From Nocardioides sp. URHA0032 (lineage in GTDB: Bacteria > Actinomycetota > Actinomycetes > Propionibacteriales > Nocardioidaceae), in NCBI RefSeq assembly GCF_000620645.1, contig NZ_JIAV01000014.1:1-64000 (forward strand): a stretch of DNA of 64,000 bases. The letters run 5' to 3'. Both the position numbers and the translations under genes were made by a program. Below the pieces are notes generated by a model. That model did not search any database, was not told where the DNA came from, and saw nothing but the letters and a program-made list of their open reading frames with translations. Shown piece after piece: positions 7,920 to 16,460 of the stretch. The first letter of the stretch is position 1. The number at the start of each line of letters is the position of its first letter.

Positions 7920-8703
7920 CTTCTTCGTCCACTCCCAGGTAGGCGGCGATGACGGCCGGGTTGTCGCGGATCTCGGCGGGCGAGCCCTCGGCGATCTTGC
8001 GACCGAACTCGAGGACGACGATCCGGTCGGTCACGCCCATCACGAGCCGCATGTCGTGCTCGATCAGCAGCACCGTGATGCCCTGGTCGCGCACCTTGCG
8101 GATCAGCTCCATCAGGCGCTGCTTCTCCGCAGGGTTGAAGCCCGCGGCCGGCTCGTCGAGGCACAGCAGCTTCGGGTGCGTCGCCATGGCGCGCGCGATC
8201 TCGAGGCGGCGCTGGTCGCCGTACGACAGGTTCTCGGCCAGCTCGTCGGCGCGCCCGCGCACCCCGACGAAGTCGAGGAGCTCGAGCGCCTCCTCGCGGG
8301 CCGCCGCCTCGGTGCGCCGGTGCAGCGGGGTGCGGAACAGCGCGTTCAGCAGCCCCACCTTGCTGCGGGCATCGGCGCCGACCATCACGTTCTCCACGGC
8401 CGTCATGGCCTTGAAGAGGCGGATGTTCTGGAAGGTGCGCGCGATCCCGAGCTTGGTGATCGCGTACCGCTTCATCTTGGCCAGCCGGGTCCCGTCGAAG
8501 CGGATCTGGCCGCTGGTCGCCTGGTAGACGCCGGTCATGACGTTGAAGCAGGTCGTCTTGCCGGCGCCGTTGGGGCCGATCAGGCCGAGGATCTCGCCCT
8601 CGCGGATGTCGAAGGACACCTGGTCGAGCGCGGTCACGCCGCCGAACCGGATGGTGACGTCGTCGACCTCGAGCAGGGCGCGACCGGGGTTCTCAGAGGA
8701 CAT
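7909..8703 (-). CDS. livG: Branched-chain amino acid ABC transporter ATP-binding protein LivG
   Basis: A 264-residue ATPase. Walker A GPNGAGKTTCFN at about 40-51, signature LSYGDQRRLEIARAMA near 162-177 and Walker B LLCLDEPAAGFNP near 183-195 match the LivG type, including the FNPAEK segment. The long insert between Walker A and the signature, characteristic of LivG, is present. It overlaps livM by 11 bases upstream and livF by 11 downstream, so the four cytoplasmic and membrane components are tightly coupled. Confidence 0.95.
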   Translation of the reverse strand: MSSENPGRALLEVDDVTIRFGGVTALDQVSFDIREGEILGLIGPNGAGKTTCFNVMTGVYQATSGQIRFDGTRLAKMKRYAITKLGIARTFQNIRLFKAMTAVENVMVGADARSKVGLLNALFRTPLHRRTEAAAREEALELLDFVGVRGRADELAENLSYGDQRRLEIARAMATHPKLLCLDEPAAGFNPAEKQRLMELIRKVRDQGITVLLIEHDMRLVMGVTDRIVVLEFGRKIAEGSPAEIRDNPAVIAAYLGVDEEDAS

Positions 8704-9864
8704 CGACCGGCTCTCCTTCCAGTTCCTCGATCTTCTCCTGGGCAGCGAGCGCCCGCCTGGTCCGGCGTGGCGGCAGCAGCCCCTGTGGTCGCCAGATCGC
8801 CAGCAGCATCAGCGCCAGGCCGAAGAACAGCAGACGGTAGTCGGCGAAGTCCCGGAACCGCTCGGGCAGGTACGCCACGATCGCGCCGCCGAGGATCGCA
8901 CCCCAGCGGTTGCCGGCCCCGCCGACGATCACCGCGGCCACGAAGAGCATGGACAGCAGCAGCGGGAAGCTCTGCGGGTTGATGTAGCCGCTCTGGCTGC
9001 TGGCGTAGAACGAGCCCGAGAGGCCGCCGATGGCCGCGCCCATCGCGAACGCGAGCAGCTTGTAGCGGAACGTCGGGACGCCCATGAGCTCGGCGGCCTC
9101 CTCGTCCTCGCGGGTCGCCTCCCACGCTCGTCCGACCCGGCTCGACAGCATCAGCTTGTCGGCGATGAAGACGAGGATCAGGACGGTGAGCACGAGCCAG
9201 TAGTACGGCACCGCGTCGAGCGCACCGAACACCAGCACGTGGGTCTCGTGCACCCGGTCGAGCGACGGCACGAAGCCGTCCCACTGCACGCGCGGGATCG
9301 CGAACCAGCCGCCCGGGTCGAACGGCGGCGTCGGCTCCGGCCCGAGGTTGTTCGGGTGCGGGATGTCCTTGATGCCGGCCGCCGCGCCGACCCACTCGAC
9401 GTTGGTCACCGTGATCCGGATGATCTCTCCGAACCCGAGCGTGACGATCGCGAGGTAGTCACCCCGCACGCGCAGTGTCGGCGCACCCAGGAGCACACCG
9501 GTCAGCATCGTGACGCCGATCGCGACCGGGAGCGCCAGGAAGAACGGCCAGCTGAAGTGGTACACGGTCAGGACGGCCGTCGTGTAGGCGCCGACGCAGT
9601 AGAAGCCGACGTACCCGAGGTCGAGCAGGCCCGCGTAGCCGATGACGATGTTGAGCCCCAGCGCCACGAGCGCGAACGCGATGACGCGGAACATCACGCC
9701 GCCGAAGTCGATGCTGTTGGTCGTCAGGATCGGCGGCCGCAGCAGCGGCAGCGCGTAGGCGAACACCAGCAGCAGCGTGACGAAGAGGATCCTGAAGATC
9801 TTGGGCTGGGCGTTGTAGCGGTCGACCACGCGGTCCCAGCGCCTGGCGATTCCGAGCCCGGCCA

Positions 9865-9868
<4 letters not shown>
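8693..9868 (-). CDS. livM: Branched-chain amino acid ABC transporter permease LivM
   Basis: A 391-residue membrane protein with about nine hydrophobic segments. The BPD_transp_2 core contains GYAGLLDLGYVGFYCVGAYT and, near the C-terminus, the EAA-like loop SRVGRAWEATREDEEAAELMG that contacts the ATPases. A periplasmic insert between about 160 and 240 with PHPNNLGPEPTPPFDPGG is larger than in short LivM proteins. The C-terminus extends past the last helix with a charged tail. It overlaps livH by 4 bases (ATGA) and livG by 11. Confidence 0.93.
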
Positions 9869-10881
<1,013 letters not shown>

Positions 10882-10908
10882 GTGAAGACTCCTCAGTCGT
10901 TCTGATCA

Positions 10909-10943
10909 GCTGCGGCCGGAGGGGATCCCCCTCCGGCCGCAGC
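10909..10943. terminator. Perfect 16-bp hairpin between livK and livH
   Basis: Bases 10909-10924 are the exact reverse complement of 10928-10943, with a 3-base loop. No T-tract follows on the minus strand, so it may act as a partial terminator or as a 3'-stabiliser of the upstream substrate-binding-protein message, giving excess binding protein over membrane components. Confidence 0.7.
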
Positions 10944-10971
10944 CTATGTCAGTTGTGTCAGTCGACCTGGA

Positions 10972-12117
10972 TCAGGAGATCGCCTGCGGGTTGTCGACGT
11001 CGAGCTTGCCATCCTTGACGAAGTACGCGTAGATCTTCGACTCCTTGATGTCGCCGTTCTCGTCGAAGGCGATCGGGCCGCTGACGCCGTCACCGGTGTA
11101 GCTGCCGATGAAGGTGTTGATCTCCTCCGGCGTGGACGCACCGTCATCGAGCGCGGCGAGGAAGATGTTCGTCGCGTCGTAGGACTGGGTGGCGTACAGG
11201 CCGCTGGCACCGAAGTCGGCCGGCGGCGGGCCGGCGGGAGCCGAGAGGACGGCGCCTTCGGCGGCGTCCGCACCGGCGACCTTCACGAAGTTCGGGTCCT
11301 CCGAGCCGTCGCCCGACATGAACAGGCCGGTGAAGCCGCCCTGGCGCAGCGCCTTGGCCAGCAGGCCCGCCTCGGTGTAGTAGCCACCGTAGAAGACGGC
11401 GTCAGCACCGGAGGCCTTGACCTTGGTGACCGCAGCCGACATGTCGGTCTGGCCGACCGAGATCTGGTCGGAGTCGGCGAGGGCGTCGCCCAGCGCGTCC
11501 TTGACCGTGCCGGCGAGGCCCTTGCTGTAGTCCTGGCCGTCGTCGATGACGAAGACCTTGGTCGCGCCGCCGTCACCGGTCAGGTACGCCGCGTCGGCCT
11601 TGCCCTGGGCGTCGTCGTTGCCGATGACGCGGTGCCAGGTGGTCCAGCCCTGCTGGGTGATCGTGACGTTGGTCGCCGACGGGGAGATCGACGGCAGGCC
11701 GGCCTCGAAGAAGGTCTTGCCGGTCGCCAGCGACTCACCGGAGAAGCCGGGGCCGATCAGGCCGAAGATGGAGTCGTCGTTGACGATCTGGGTCGCGAGG
11801 CCCGGCGCGGTGTCGGGGCTGCCCTGGGAGTCGAACTTCTTCAGGTTGACCTGGCAGTCGGGGTTCTTGTCGTTGTACTGCTGGAGCGCCAGCTCGATAC
11901 CACCGACCATGTTCTGGCCGAGCGCGCCGGCGTCGCCGGTCAGGGCGCCCATGAACGCGAGGTTCTTGCCGCAGAGGGCGCTGCTGGCGCTGCCGTCGGA
12001 CGAGCCGCCGTCGCTGCCGCTACCGCCGCCGCTGTCGCTGCTGCCGCAAGCGCTGAGCATCAGACCGGTCGCGGCCACGGCGGCCAGGACCCGGGCTGAC
12101 TTGGTGAAGCGAATCAT
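10972..12117 (-). CDS. livK: Branched-chain amino acid ABC transporter substrate-binding lipoprotein (LivK/J type)
   Basis: A 381-residue lipoprotein. The start at 12117 has GGAGGA upstream and gives the signal MIRFTKSARVLAAVAATG ending in the lipobox LSAC with Cys24, followed by a Gly/Ser-rich linker. The mature part is a periplasmic-binding-protein type 1 fold: AFMGALTGDAGALGQNMVGG, then the central IFGLIGPGFSGES and FYGGYYTEAGLLAKALRQGG. It is first in the operon and separated from livH by a hairpin. A TAGGTT -10-like element lies at 12183-12188. Substrate may be Leu/Ile/Val or another amino acid or amide, since this family is broad. Confidence 0.92.
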   Translation of the reverse strand: MIRFTKSARVLAAVAATGLMLSACGSSDSGGGSGSDGGSSDGSASSALCGKNLAFMGALTGDAGALGQNMVGGIELALQQYNDKNPDCQVNLKKFDSQGSPDTAPGLATQIVNDDSIFGLIGPGFSGESLATGKTFFEAGLPSISPSATNVTITQQGWTTWHRVIGNDDAQGKADAAYLTGDGGATKVFVIDDGQDYSKGLAGTVKDALGDALADSDQISVGQTDMSAAVTKVKASGADAVFYGGYYTEAGLLAKALRQGGFTGLFMSGDGSEDPNFVKVAGADAAEGAVLSAPAGPPPADFGASGLYATQSYDATNIFLAALDDGASTPEEINTFIGSYTGDGVSGPIAFDENGDIKESKIYAYFVKDGKLDVDNPQAIS

Positions 12118-12331
12118 GGAAGTCCTCCATCGAACTCTCGGACTCCGGGCAGGTGGGCACGGAGCATCTCTCGATGGCGGACAACCTAGCGTCACTCGAC
12201 ACCCGCGCAGGGGGTTTGGGGCATCGCGTCTTCGACGGTTGCTGAATCGTGACCAACCCGAGAGCACCGCACGGGGCGTCCGATATCCGGTCATCATGCT
12301 GCAGCGGAGTCTGAGGATCGGCCAGAGCCGG

Positions 12332-12952
12332 TCAGCCGGCGATGCCGGGGCCGTGCTCGATGACGCCGTCCGCGACCTGGCGCATCGACAGCCGCAGGTC
12401 CATGGCGGTCTTCTGGATCCAGCGGAAGGCCTCGGGCTCGGACAGGCTGAGCTGCTGCTGGAGCACGTTCTTGGCGCGCTCGACCGACTTGCGGGTCTCC
12501 AGCCGCTCGGTGAGGTCCGCGACCTCGGACTCGAGCACCGTGAGCTCGGCGAACCGGCTCACCGCCATCTCGATCGCCGGCACCAGGTCGGTCTGCGAGA
12601 ACGGCTTCACGAGGTACGCCATCGCCCCGGCGTCCCGGGCCCGCTCGACCAGGTCGCGCTGGGAGAACGCGGTGAGGATGACCACCGGCGCGATCCGCTG
12701 GCCGGCGATCCGCTCGGCGGCGGCGATGCCGTCCAGGACGGGCATCTTCACGTCCAGGATGACGAGGTCCGGTCGCAGCTCCTCGGCCAGCTGGACGGCG
12801 GTGCCGCCGTCCCCGGCCTGGCCGACGACCTCGTAGCCCTCCTCGCCGAGCATCTCGGCGAGATCCATCCGGATCAGCACCTCGTCCTCGGCGATCACCA
12901 CACGACGGGGCGCGGTGTCGGGGCTGGGCTCCGGGCCGGGCTGCTCGCTCAC
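12332..12952 (-). CDS. pdtaR: ANTAR-domain response regulator, PdtaR type
   Basis: A 206-residue protein: receiver domain about residues 15-130 with phospho-acceptor Asp in DLVILDVKMPVLDG, conserved acidic pair in VVIAEDEVL and Lys in YLVKPF, then a coiled linker and an ANTAR domain (about 140-200, VERAKNVLQQQLSLSEPEAF). ANTAR proteins bind paired RNA hairpins and cause antitermination; in M. tuberculosis PdtaR partners with the histidine kinase PdtaS, which is not in this window. The GTG start lies 7 bases after TAGCCT (12960-12965), so the mRNA may be leaderless. Proximity to pyk and a tRNA-Leu gene is, as I recall, also seen in other actinobacteria. Confidence 0.93.
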   Translation of the reverse strand: MSEQPGPEPSPDTAPRRVVIAEDEVLIRMDLAEMLGEEGYEVVGQAGDGGTAVQLAEELRPDLVILDVKMPVLDGIAAAERIAGQRIAPVVILTAFSQRDLVERARDAGAMAYLVKPFSQTDLVPAIEMAVSRFAELTVLESEVADLTERLETRKSVERAKNVLQQQLSLSEPEAFRWIQKTAMDLRLSMRQVADGVIEHGPGIAG

Positions 12953-12962
12953 GGGCAGAAGG

Positions 12963-13139
12963 CTAACCGGCCCCCACGCGCCGTACCGTCTCGGACCGGA
13001 GCTCGAGCTCGTGCCCGGCCAGGAAGATCTCCACGTCCTCGCGCTCGACCCGCCGCCGGCTCAGCTCGGTCGCACCGTCCCGGGCGTTGGCGAGCGCCAC
13101 GGCCTGGCTGACGCCGGCCCACTCCCACGGCTTCCACAT
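12963..13139 (-). CDS. Conserved small protein (58 aa) of unknown function
   Basis: Start at 13139 (MWKPWEWAGVSQAVAL) with GGAGG 5 bases upstream; a longer frame to 13190 has no ribosome binding site. The product is 58 residues, soluble, with a tryptophan-rich N-terminus and a basic and acidic helix ELSRRRVEREDVEIFLAG. It is not a named family that I can identify, though similar short frames beginning MWKPWEWAG are familiar next to pdtaR in Nocardioides. It ends 10 bases before the pdtaR start on the same strand and overlaps the pdtaR -10 region, so the two may be cotranscribed or independently promoted. Confidence 0.7.
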   Translation of the reverse strand: MWKPWEWAGVSQAVALANARDGATELSRRRVEREDVEIFLAGHELELRSETVRRVGAG

Positions 13140-13237
13140 GGCGACCTCCACGGCTCCGAGACTCGGTCGGTCGAAACTGTAGTAGATCACTCGACATCAG
13201 CCAAGGGGCGTTCGGTTAAGGTTTCTGGCGCCCGGCG

Positions 13238-13310
13238 GCCCCGGTATCCCAACGGCAGAGGAAGCGGTCTCAAACACCGTCCAGTGTGGGTTCGAATCCC
13301 ACCCGGGGCA
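13238..13310 (+). tRNA. tRNA with anticodon CAA (Leu) in a compact, class-I shape
   Basis: 73 bases fold into a cloverleaf: acceptor 13238-13244 pairs fully with 13303-13309, discriminator A13310; a 3-bp D stem (13247-13249 with 13260-13262) whose loop contains GG; anticodon stem 13264-13268 with 13276-13280, loop CTCAAAC giving anticodon CAA at 13271-13273; T stem 13286-13290 with 13298-13302 and loop TTCGAAT. The variable loop is only 5 bases (13281-13285), whereas bacterial tRNA-Leu normally has a long class-II arm. CCA is not fully encoded (ACC follows). The A73 discriminator fits leucine. Confidence 0.85.
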
Positions 13311-13313
13311 CCC

Positions 13314-14786
13314 TCAGCGCGCGGAGCTGCGCCGGTACGCCGGGGCGACCTCGTTGATGGCGTCGCCCATCCGGTGGATGCGTAGCGCGTTGGTCGAGCC
13401 GGGGATGCCCGGCGGGCTGCCGGCGATGATGACGACCAGCTCCCCCTCCGAGACGCGGCCGATCTGGAGCAGCTGCTCGTCGACCTGCCGGACCATCTCG
13501 TCGGTGTGCTCGACCGACTGGGTCTTGAACGTCTCGACGCCCCACGTCAGGGCGAGCTGCGAGCGCACCTGGGCCAGCGGGGTGAAGGCGAGGATCGGGA
13601 TCGGGCCGCGCAGGCGCGACATCCGCTTCGCGGAGTCACCGCTCTGCGTGAACGCGACGACGTACTTGGCCCCGACCCGCTCGGCCACCTCGGCGGCCGC
13701 CTTGGCGATCACGCCGCCGCGGGTGTGGGGGTCCCACTCGATCGCGGCCACGCGCGACCGGGAGTCCGCCTCCTCGAGCGCGTTCTGCTCGGTGGCGGTG
13801 ATGATCCGCGCCATCGTCTCGACCGTGTGGACGGGGTACTCCCCCACGCTCGTCTCGCCCGACAGCATGACCGCGTCGGCCCCATCGAGGACGGCGTTGG
13901 CGACGTCGGAGGCCTCGGCACGCGTCGGCGCCGGGTTGCTGATCATCGACTCGAGCATCTGGGTCGCGACGATGACGGGCTTCGCGTTGAGGCGGGCCTT
14001 CTCGACGATCCGCTTCTGGAGGAACGGGACGTCCTCGAGCGGGCACTCCACGCCCAGGTCGCCGCGCGCGACCATGAACCCGTCGAACGCCGCGATGATC
14101 TCGTCGAGGTTCTCGATCGCCTGCGGCTTCTCGATCTTCGCGATGACCGGCACGTGCACGCCCATGTCGTCCATGACGCGCCGGACGTCATCGACGTCCT
14201 TGGCGTCGCGGACGAAGCTCAGCGCGATGAAGTCCACCGCGAGGCCCAGCGCGAACCGCAGGTCGCGCTCGTCCTTGTCCGACAGCGCCGGCACGGAGAC
14301 CGCGACGCCGGGGAGGTTGATGCCCTTGTGGTTGCTGACCTTGCCGCCGACCAGCACCTCGGTCACCACGTCGGTGTCGTCGACCGACGTCACCCGCAGC
14401 CGGATCTTGCCGTCGTCGATGAGCAGCGGGTCGCCGGGCTTCACGTCGCCCGGGAGCCCCTTGTACGTCGTGCCGCACACCTGGTCGTCGCCCGGCACGT
14501 CGCGGGTGGTGATCGTCCACTCCTGGCCGCGGCGCAGCAGGGCGGAGCCCTCGGCGAAGGACTCGAGCCGGATCTTCGGTCCCTGGAGGTCCGCGAAGAT
14601 GCCGACCCCGTGGCCGCTGGCGTCCGACGCCTCACGGACCAGGCGGTACGCCTCGGCGTGGTCCTCGTGGCTGCCGTGGCTCATGTTGAGCCGGGCGACA
14701 TCCATCCCGGCGTACACCAGCTCCCGGATCCGCCGCGGGGACGAGGTAGCCGGGCCGAGGGTGCAGACGATCTTGGCTCTACGCAC
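13314..14786 (-). CDS. pyk: Pyruvate kinase
   Basis: A 490-residue glycolytic enzyme transferring phosphate from phosphoenolpyruvate to ADP. GTG start at 14786 gives the standard N-terminus MRRAKIVCTLGPATSSP; a GTG three codons upstream is an alternative. Key segments: MDVARLNMSHGSHEDH, the K-containing signature VIAKIEKPQAIENLDEI, MVARGDLGVE, and NAKPVIVATQMLESM, with the C-terminal regulatory domain ending near KRMSRLRGPIPILAFTP. A -10-like TAGGGT lies at 14794-14799, 7 bases before the start, suggesting a leaderless message, and a palindrome at 14806-14821 overlaps the promoter. Confidence 0.97.
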   Translation of the reverse strand: MRRAKIVCTLGPATSSPRRIRELVYAGMDVARLNMSHGSHEDHAEAYRLVREASDASGHGVGIFADLQGPKIRLESFAEGSALLRRGQEWTITTRDVPGDDQVCGTTYKGLPGDVKPGDPLLIDDGKIRLRVTSVDDTDVVTEVLVGGKVSNHKGINLPGVAVSVPALSDKDERDLRFALGLAVDFIALSFVRDAKDVDDVRRVMDDMGVHVPVIAKIEKPQAIENLDEIIAAFDGFMVARGDLGVECPLEDVPFLQKRIVEKARLNAKPVIVATQMLESMISNPAPTRAEASDVANAVLDGADAVMLSGETSVGEYPVHTVETMARIITATEQNALEEADSRSRVAAIEWDPHTRGGVIAKAAAEVAERVGAKYVVAFTQSGDSAKRMSRLRGPIPILAFTPLAQVRSQLALTWGVETFKTQSVEHTDEMVRQVDEQLLQIGRVSEGELVVIIAGSPPGIPGSTNALRIHRMGDAINEVAPAYRRSSAR

Positions 14787-14793
14787 GTGCTTC

Positions 14794-14821
14794 ACCCTAC
14801 CGCGACTTTGATCCTTCAAAG
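14794..14821 (-). promoter_or_regulatory. pyk promoter with palindromic operator candidate
   Basis: On the minus strand TAGGGT (14799 down to 14794) is followed after 7 bases by the pyk GTG. Just upstream, 14806-14821 is the perfect palindrome CTTTGA-TCCT-TCAAAG, which would sit in the spacer and -35 region. A dimeric regulator bound here would block RNA polymerase. The regulator is unknown. Confidence 0.5.
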
Positions 14822-14860
14822 ACCTAACCCCCGACCCGATGTCGTCCGCCGGCCCGCCGC

Positions 14861-16345
14861 TCACACGACGAGCGGGCGCTCCGTCGGCAGGATCGGCGCC
14901 GGCAGCGTCGTCGAGCCGGTCAGGAACCGGTCCACCGCGGCCGCGGCGGCCCGCCCCTCGGCGATCGCCCACACGATCAACGACTGGCCGCGACCCGCGT
15001 CACCGGCCACGAACACGCCGTCGACCGAGGACCGGTACGACGCGTCGCGCGCGACGTTCCCGCGCTCGTCGAGGTCGACGCCGAGCTGCTCGACGAGGCC
15101 CGCCCGCTCCGGCCCGGTGAAGCCCATCGCGAACAGCACCAGCTCCGCCGGGATCTCGCGCTCGGAGCCCTCGACCTCGGCGAACGTGCCGTTCTCGAAC
15201 CGCACGTCGACCAGCCGCAGTGCGCGGACGTTGCCGTCCTCGTCGCCGAGGAACTCCTTGGTCGAGACGCCGTAGACCCGGCTCCCCAGATCTGCCTCGG
15301 CCGCCTCCTCGTGCGCCGAGGAGACCCGGAAGACCATGGGGTAGGTCGGCCAGGGCTGGTTCGCCGGCCGGACCTCGGGCGGCTCGGCCATGATCTCGAG
15401 CTGCGTGATCGACGCGGCGCCCTGACGGGTCGACGTGCCGAGGCAGTCCGCGCCGGTGTCGCCGCCGCCGATGATCACGACGTTCTTGCCGGTCGCGGTG
15501 ATCTGGCCCTCGACCTCCTGGCCGAGCGCGACGCGGTTCGCCTGCGGCAGGAACTCCATGGCCTGGTGGATGCCCCCGAGCTCACGACCGGGAGCCGGCA
15601 GGTCGCGGGCGGCGGTCGCGCCGATGGCGAGCACGACGGCGTCGTACCGCTCCCGGAGCTTCTCGCCGGTCAGCTGGTCCTCGCCGACCTGGACGCCGGC
15701 GCGGAAGACGGTGCCCTCGCGGCGCATCTGCTCGAGGCGCTTGTCGAGGTGCTGCTTCTCCATCTTGAACTCCGGGATGCCGTAGCGCAGCAGCCCGCCG
15801 ATCTTGTCCGCGCGCTCGTAGACCGCGACCGTGTGGCCGGCGCGGGTGAGCTGCTGCGCGGCGGCGAGGCCGGCCGGGCCCGAGCCGACCACCGCGACGG
15901 TGCGGCCCGAGAGCCACTCCGGCGGCTGCGGCCGGACGAGGCCGGAGTCCCACGCCTTGTCGATGATCGTGACCTCGACGTTCTTGATCGTCACCGGGTC
16001 CTGGTTGATGCCGAGCACGCAGGCGGTCTCGCAGGGCGCCGGGCACAGGCGACCGGTGAACTCCGGGAAGTTGTTGGTCGCGTGCAGGCGCTCGATCGCG
16101 CCCTCCCAGTCGTCGCGCCAGACCAGGTCGTTCCACTCCGGGATGATGTTCCCGAGCGGGCAGCCCTGATGGCAGAACGGGATGCCGCAGTCCATGCAGC
16201 GGCCCGCCTGCTCGGTGATGATCGGGAGCAGCGCACGCCCGGCACTGCCGGGGTAGACCTCGTGCCAGTCCTGGATGCGCTCCTCCACCGGGCGCCGCTC
16301 CGCGACCTCCCGGCCGGTCTTGAGGAAGCCTCTGGGATCAGCCAT
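14861..16345 (-). CDS. gltD: Glutamate synthase small (beta) subunit
   Basis: A 494-residue FAD/NADPH oxidoreductase that supplies electrons to the large subunit. Start ATG 16345 ([13 protein letters not shown]) was chosen from homology and a GGTGG 8 bases upstream; ATG 16381 would add 12 residues. The N-terminal Fe-S cysteines are in GRCMDCGIPFCHQGCPLGN, FAD binding in VAVVGSGPAGLAAAQQL, NADPH binding in VVIIGGGDTGADCLG, and the final FAD motif VDGVFVAGDAGRGQSLIVW. It lies 107 bases after gltB on the same strand, with a small reading frame bridging the gap. Confidence 0.96.
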   Translation of the reverse strand: MADPRGFLKTGREVAERRPVEERIQDWHEVYPGSAGRALLPIITEQAGRCMDCGIPFCHQGCPLGNIIPEWNDLVWRDDWEGAIERLHATNNFPEFTGRLCPAPCETACVLGINQDPVTIKNVEVTIIDKAWDSGLVRPQPPEWLSGRTVAVVGSGPAGLAAAQQLTRAGHTVAVYERADKIGGLLRYGIPEFKMEKQHLDKRLEQMRREGTVFRAGVQVGEDQLTGEKLRERYDAVVLAIGATAARDLPAPGRELGGIHQAMEFLPQANRVALGQEVEGQITATGKNVVIIGGGDTGADCLGTSTRQGAASITQLEIMAEPPEVRPANQPWPTYPMVFRVSSAHEEAAEADLGSRVYGVSTKEFLGDEDGNVRALRLVDVRFENGTFAEVEGSEREIPAELVLFAMGFTGPERAGLVEQLGVDLDERGNVARDASYRSSVDGVFVAGDAGRGQSLIVWAIAEGRAAAAAVDRFLTGSTTLPAPILPTERPLVV

Positions 16346-16460
16346 GCCGAGCCACCCCCTCCATTCCTTCGCTTCGCTCATCCATGTTGACGGAGCCCTC
16401 CATCATCGAGCGGACCGCGTGGAGCGCGGACCGCGAGGTGGGAAGCAACGTCTCAGCCAT
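16338..16460 (-). CDS. Candidate small ORF bridging gltB and gltD (40 aa)
   Basis: ATG 16460 lies inside the last codons of gltB, 6 bases after GGAGG, and the frame reads [20 protein letters not shown], followed by [20 protein letters not shown] and a stop at 16338. It overlaps gltB by 8 bases and the chosen gltD start by 8 bases, so translation could pass from gltB through this frame to gltD. Codons 2-25 mostly end in G or C (22 of 24), as in real genes here. No family is recognised. The alternative is that it is only a coupling leader, or that gltD starts earlier at 16381. Confidence 0.4.
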   Translation of the reverse strand: MAETLLPTSRSALHAVRSMMEGSVNMDERSEGMEGVARHG

